DNA of 6,954 nucleotides from Ruminococcus sp. GTDB taxonomy: Bacteria > Bacillota > Clostridia > Oscillospirales > Acutalibacteraceae. Shown here piece by piece: positions 5,319-6,954 of the stretch. The position numbers and the translations under genes were made by a program. The notes below the pieces were generated by a model that had not been told where the DNA came from, did no database searches, and saw nothing but the letters and a program-made list of their open reading frames with translations. Position 1 is the first letter of the stretch, and the number at the start of each line of letters is the position of its first letter. The stretch covers positions 1 through 6,954 of the forward strand of contig JAFOED010000012.1 of NCBI GenBank assembly GCA_017380355.1. Reading direction: 5' to 3'.

Positions 5319-6954
5319 TTATGCTGTAAACGACGGATTGTTAGCGCAAGTGAACTTAATCTTATAGTTATTGTCGCCATAATCGATGTCGTAGTCATTG
5401 TAGAAGAATATCTCCATCTCGTCGATACGTCTGTTTAAGAGTCCTCGCACACAGCCGCCTGCGTGGTGGTACTGGCACATCTTATTAATAAGATTCTGCT
5501 TATTGACGTAATTCAGGTCGAGAGTTTCAGAAACGGTTTTGCTCGCGATGTAGTCAGTGGCAACGTAACCTTTTGTGCCATCTGAAAGTTGTACATAGTA
5601 CCACGAAGAGCTTGTTTTCTCTAAAATCTTAAGCGTTGTGCCGTAAGAAAGCTCGTCGATAATATCGTAAGATGTTCCTGGTCCTTTACGGATTCGAACA
5701 CCTGAACCGTTGATGTAATACGTCTTTGTTCCACTCGATGACTCAGCGGCACAATCAAGCAACGCACTCTTAAGTTCAGTATCGTTCGAAAGAACACCAG
5801 TACCTGTGTTATACACAAAGCACACCAAAGCATCGAGCTGCTGCTGGTTAAACTTAACATTGTTGCTGATAAAGAAGCTATTCACCTTGGATGAATAACC
5901 CTCGTTGTTAATAGTCTGAGCAAGGTACGCGTAAGCTTCGCTCCTTGTCAGATTGTTGTAAAACTGCTCACCTACATAAACAAGCTTGCCGTAGCCTAAA
6001 GTCGGGTCGCCTGTGAACGAATCGTAATAAACAGAAGGCATATAACCCTCAAAGCCTGCTATCATATTGATAAGTCCATCGCTGACTCGTCGCTGTACTA
6101 ACGCTGTAGTTGTGAGATCGGTAGTTTCAGCGACAAAAGCGGTAGTCGCACCATCATCACATGTAGTCCACGATGAACCGAGCTTAGAATACGCTTTTAC
6201 GTTAAATGTGCCGGACTCTGTGAATTTATACACAGCTTCCCATACATAGGTTTCTCCCTCTGCCCTTTTATTAGACGCGTAAACTGTGTTTGTACCATCC
6301 GCATCAGTTACCTTAAATCTGACATCAGTACGTGATTTATCTGTAATAGCGATAAGTTTAACTTCGCTGTTTTTAGGAGCACAGTTAGGTGAAGAGTACG
6401 CAAAACGAATAGGGTCAGGTTTTGTGACCGTTGTAAGAATCGTCTTTGTGCCACCTTTTTTGTAAATCTTGATTATAGCCTGTCCCTCATTAACACCTAA
6501 GATGAAGCCGTCACTTACGGTAGCGACAGATGTATCACTACTGCTCCAGGTTACACCATCAGTAGTAGAGCGTGCGAAAAAGCTCTTTCCTGCTGTGACA
6601 GTTGCTACAGAGTGGGACGCGTTTATATCAATCTTCTGTGTAAGTGCTGTGACTTTACAGGTAGCTGTCTTTTTCGAAGTTTTAGCGGTGATAGTAGCTT
6701 CACCTGCGGAATTTATAGTAAGAAGTCCATTATCAACAGACACGATAGACGAATCAGAAGAAGACCACTTCACATCAGTATTAGAAACAGCTTTAATAAT
6801 ATGCTGAGTGCCGACATAAAGACGAAGGTCAGTATCAGAAAGTTCCAGCGTCTCAGTAACAGTTGTCGGTTTCTCTGTCGGTTTCTCTGTCGGTTTCTCT
6901 GTCGGCTTTTCTGTTGGCTTTTCAGTTGGCTTTACTGTTGGCTTTTCAGTTGGC
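5319..6954 (-). CDS. Modular cell-wall lysozyme: PTEK linker, Ig-like domains, GH24 domain with internal SH3b; 5' end outside window
   Basis: The frame stays open to the right edge, so the true start and any signal peptide are missing; the GTG at 6773 is an internal valine. From the N-terminal side: a PTEK repeat linker (6864-6954); two Big_2-type Ig-like domains with WSSSDxSxxxVxxG cores (about 6642-6854 and 6420-6641); a further Ig-like domain (about 6114-6419); then a GH24 lysozyme domain, which cleaves peptidoglycan glycan strands. Numbering from the codon at 6773, the T4-lysozyme-type triad is present: E242 in AGFEGY, D251 in YYDSF, T258 in PTLGYGK. NTGTGVL (322-328) matches the family NVGTG motif. 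An SH3b domain (about 350-411, GVRIRKGPGTSYD to GTKGYVATDYI) interrupts the fold, which resumes at about 425-462 with the terminal GH24 motif AGGCVRGLLNRRIDEMEIFFYND. A 22-residue tail follows. The protein is probably secreted and wall-associated. No holin, portal or other phage gene is adjacent, so a housekeeping or secreted lysozyme is likelier than a phage endolysin. Confidence 0.93.
   Translation of the reverse strand, partial: PTEKPTVKPTEKPTEKPTEKPTEKPTEKPTTVTETLELSDTDLRLYVGTQHIIKAVSNTDVKWSSSDSSIVSVDNGLLTINSAGEATITAKTSKKTATCKVTALTQKIDINASHSVATVTAGKSFFARSTTDGVTWSSSDTSVATVSDGFILGVNEGQAIIKIYKKGGTKTILTTVTKPDPIRFAYSSPNCAPKNSEVKLIAITDKSRTDVRFKVTDADGTNTVYASNKRAEGETYVWEAVYKFTESGTFNVKAYSKLGSSWTTCDDGATTAFVAETTDLTTTALVQRRVSDGLINMIAGFEGYMPSVYYDSFTGDPTLGYGKLVYVGEQFYNNLTRSEAYAYLAQTINNEGYSSKVNSFFISNNVKFNQQQLDALVCFVYNTGTGVLSNDTELKSALLDCAAESSSGTKTYYINGSGVRIRKGPGTSYDIIDELSYGTTLKILEKTSSSWYYVQLSDGTKGYVATDYIASKTVSETLDLNYVNKQNLINKMCQYHHAGGCVRGLLNRRIDEMEIFFYNDYDIDYGDNNYKIKFTCANNPSFTA
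6864..6954 (-). repeat. 12-bp tandem repeat encoding a (PTEK)n linker
   Basis: About 7.5 copies of a 12-bp unit lie in frame within the lysozyme gene and run off the window edge. On the plus strand the three units nearest the Ig-like domains (6864-6899, TGTCGGTTTCTC) are identical. Those further right drift to versions such as TGTTGGCTTTTC, and one copy encodes PTVK instead of PTEK. The protein product is a Pro/Thr-rich charged linker of the sort that spaces modules in secreted Gram-positive enzymes. The true copy number is unknown. Confidence 0.93.

Noticed and set aside
6771..6773. GTG at 6773 as the start of the lysozyme
   Set aside because: The frame is open through the window edge and upstream codons encode the first part of an Ig-like domain and the PTEK linker. 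This codon is an internal Val before KWSSSD.
6864..6954. CRISPR-like repeat array
   Set aside because: The 12-bp units are contiguous without spacers, in frame and encode PTEK, so they are a protein linker repeat.
5319..6954. Lysozyme as part of a prophage lysis cassette
   Set aside because: No holin, tail, portal, terminase or integrase is nearby. Neighbours are housekeeping and membrane genes, and Ig-like domains with a PTEK linker fit a secreted bacterial enzyme better.

Overview
The window looks like a piece of a Clostridia (Bacillota) chromosome, most likely a Ruminococcus/Oscillospiraceae-type gut anaerobe. This rests on low-to-moderate GC, strong AGGAGG-type ribosome binding sites, a Gram-positive LexA box, a SpoIIM-family protein, a YesL-like membrane protein and a large secreted-type lysozyme with Ig-like domains and a PTEK linker. 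The genus is an inference from gene style, not from a marker gene. I see no RNA genes, insertion sequences, CRISPR array or prophage structure.

Left part, plus strand (1-2197). The window opens inside the 3' end of a phosphoglucomutase/phosphomannomutase gene, closed by a strong intrinsic terminator (546-577). A compact SOS unit follows. A sigma-A promoter with exact 17-bp spacing carries a LexA/DinR box between its -35 and -10 elements and drives a Y-family translesion DNA polymerase (dinB/umuC-like, 648-1886). Next comes a 79-aa protein (1927-2166) with its own strong Shine-Dalgarno. Its W/G pattern and position recall small proteins encoded beside Y-family polymerases elsewhere. A symmetrical terminator (2165-2197) ends the unit and also serves the convergent operon.

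Right part, minus strand (6954 down to 2196). Five genes lie head to tail with gaps of 17, 63, 14 and 2 bases, probably one transcription unit read from right to left. They are: a large modular cell-wall lysozyme (5' end outside the window); proC, pyrroline-5-carboxylate reductase; a SpoIIM-family membrane protein; a six-TM YesL/DUF624-like membrane protein with a charged tail; and a single-pass protein with a very acidic linker and a beta-rich extracellular domain. The last three are all membrane proteins and may form a cell-envelope module of unknown role; proC is the metabolic odd one out.

Most interesting points: the SH3b domain apparently inserted inside the GH24 lysozyme fold, the uncharacterised small partner of the SOS polymerase, and the SpoIIM-like/YesL-like/acidic-linker membrane trio. 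I found no obviously new defence or mobile system.
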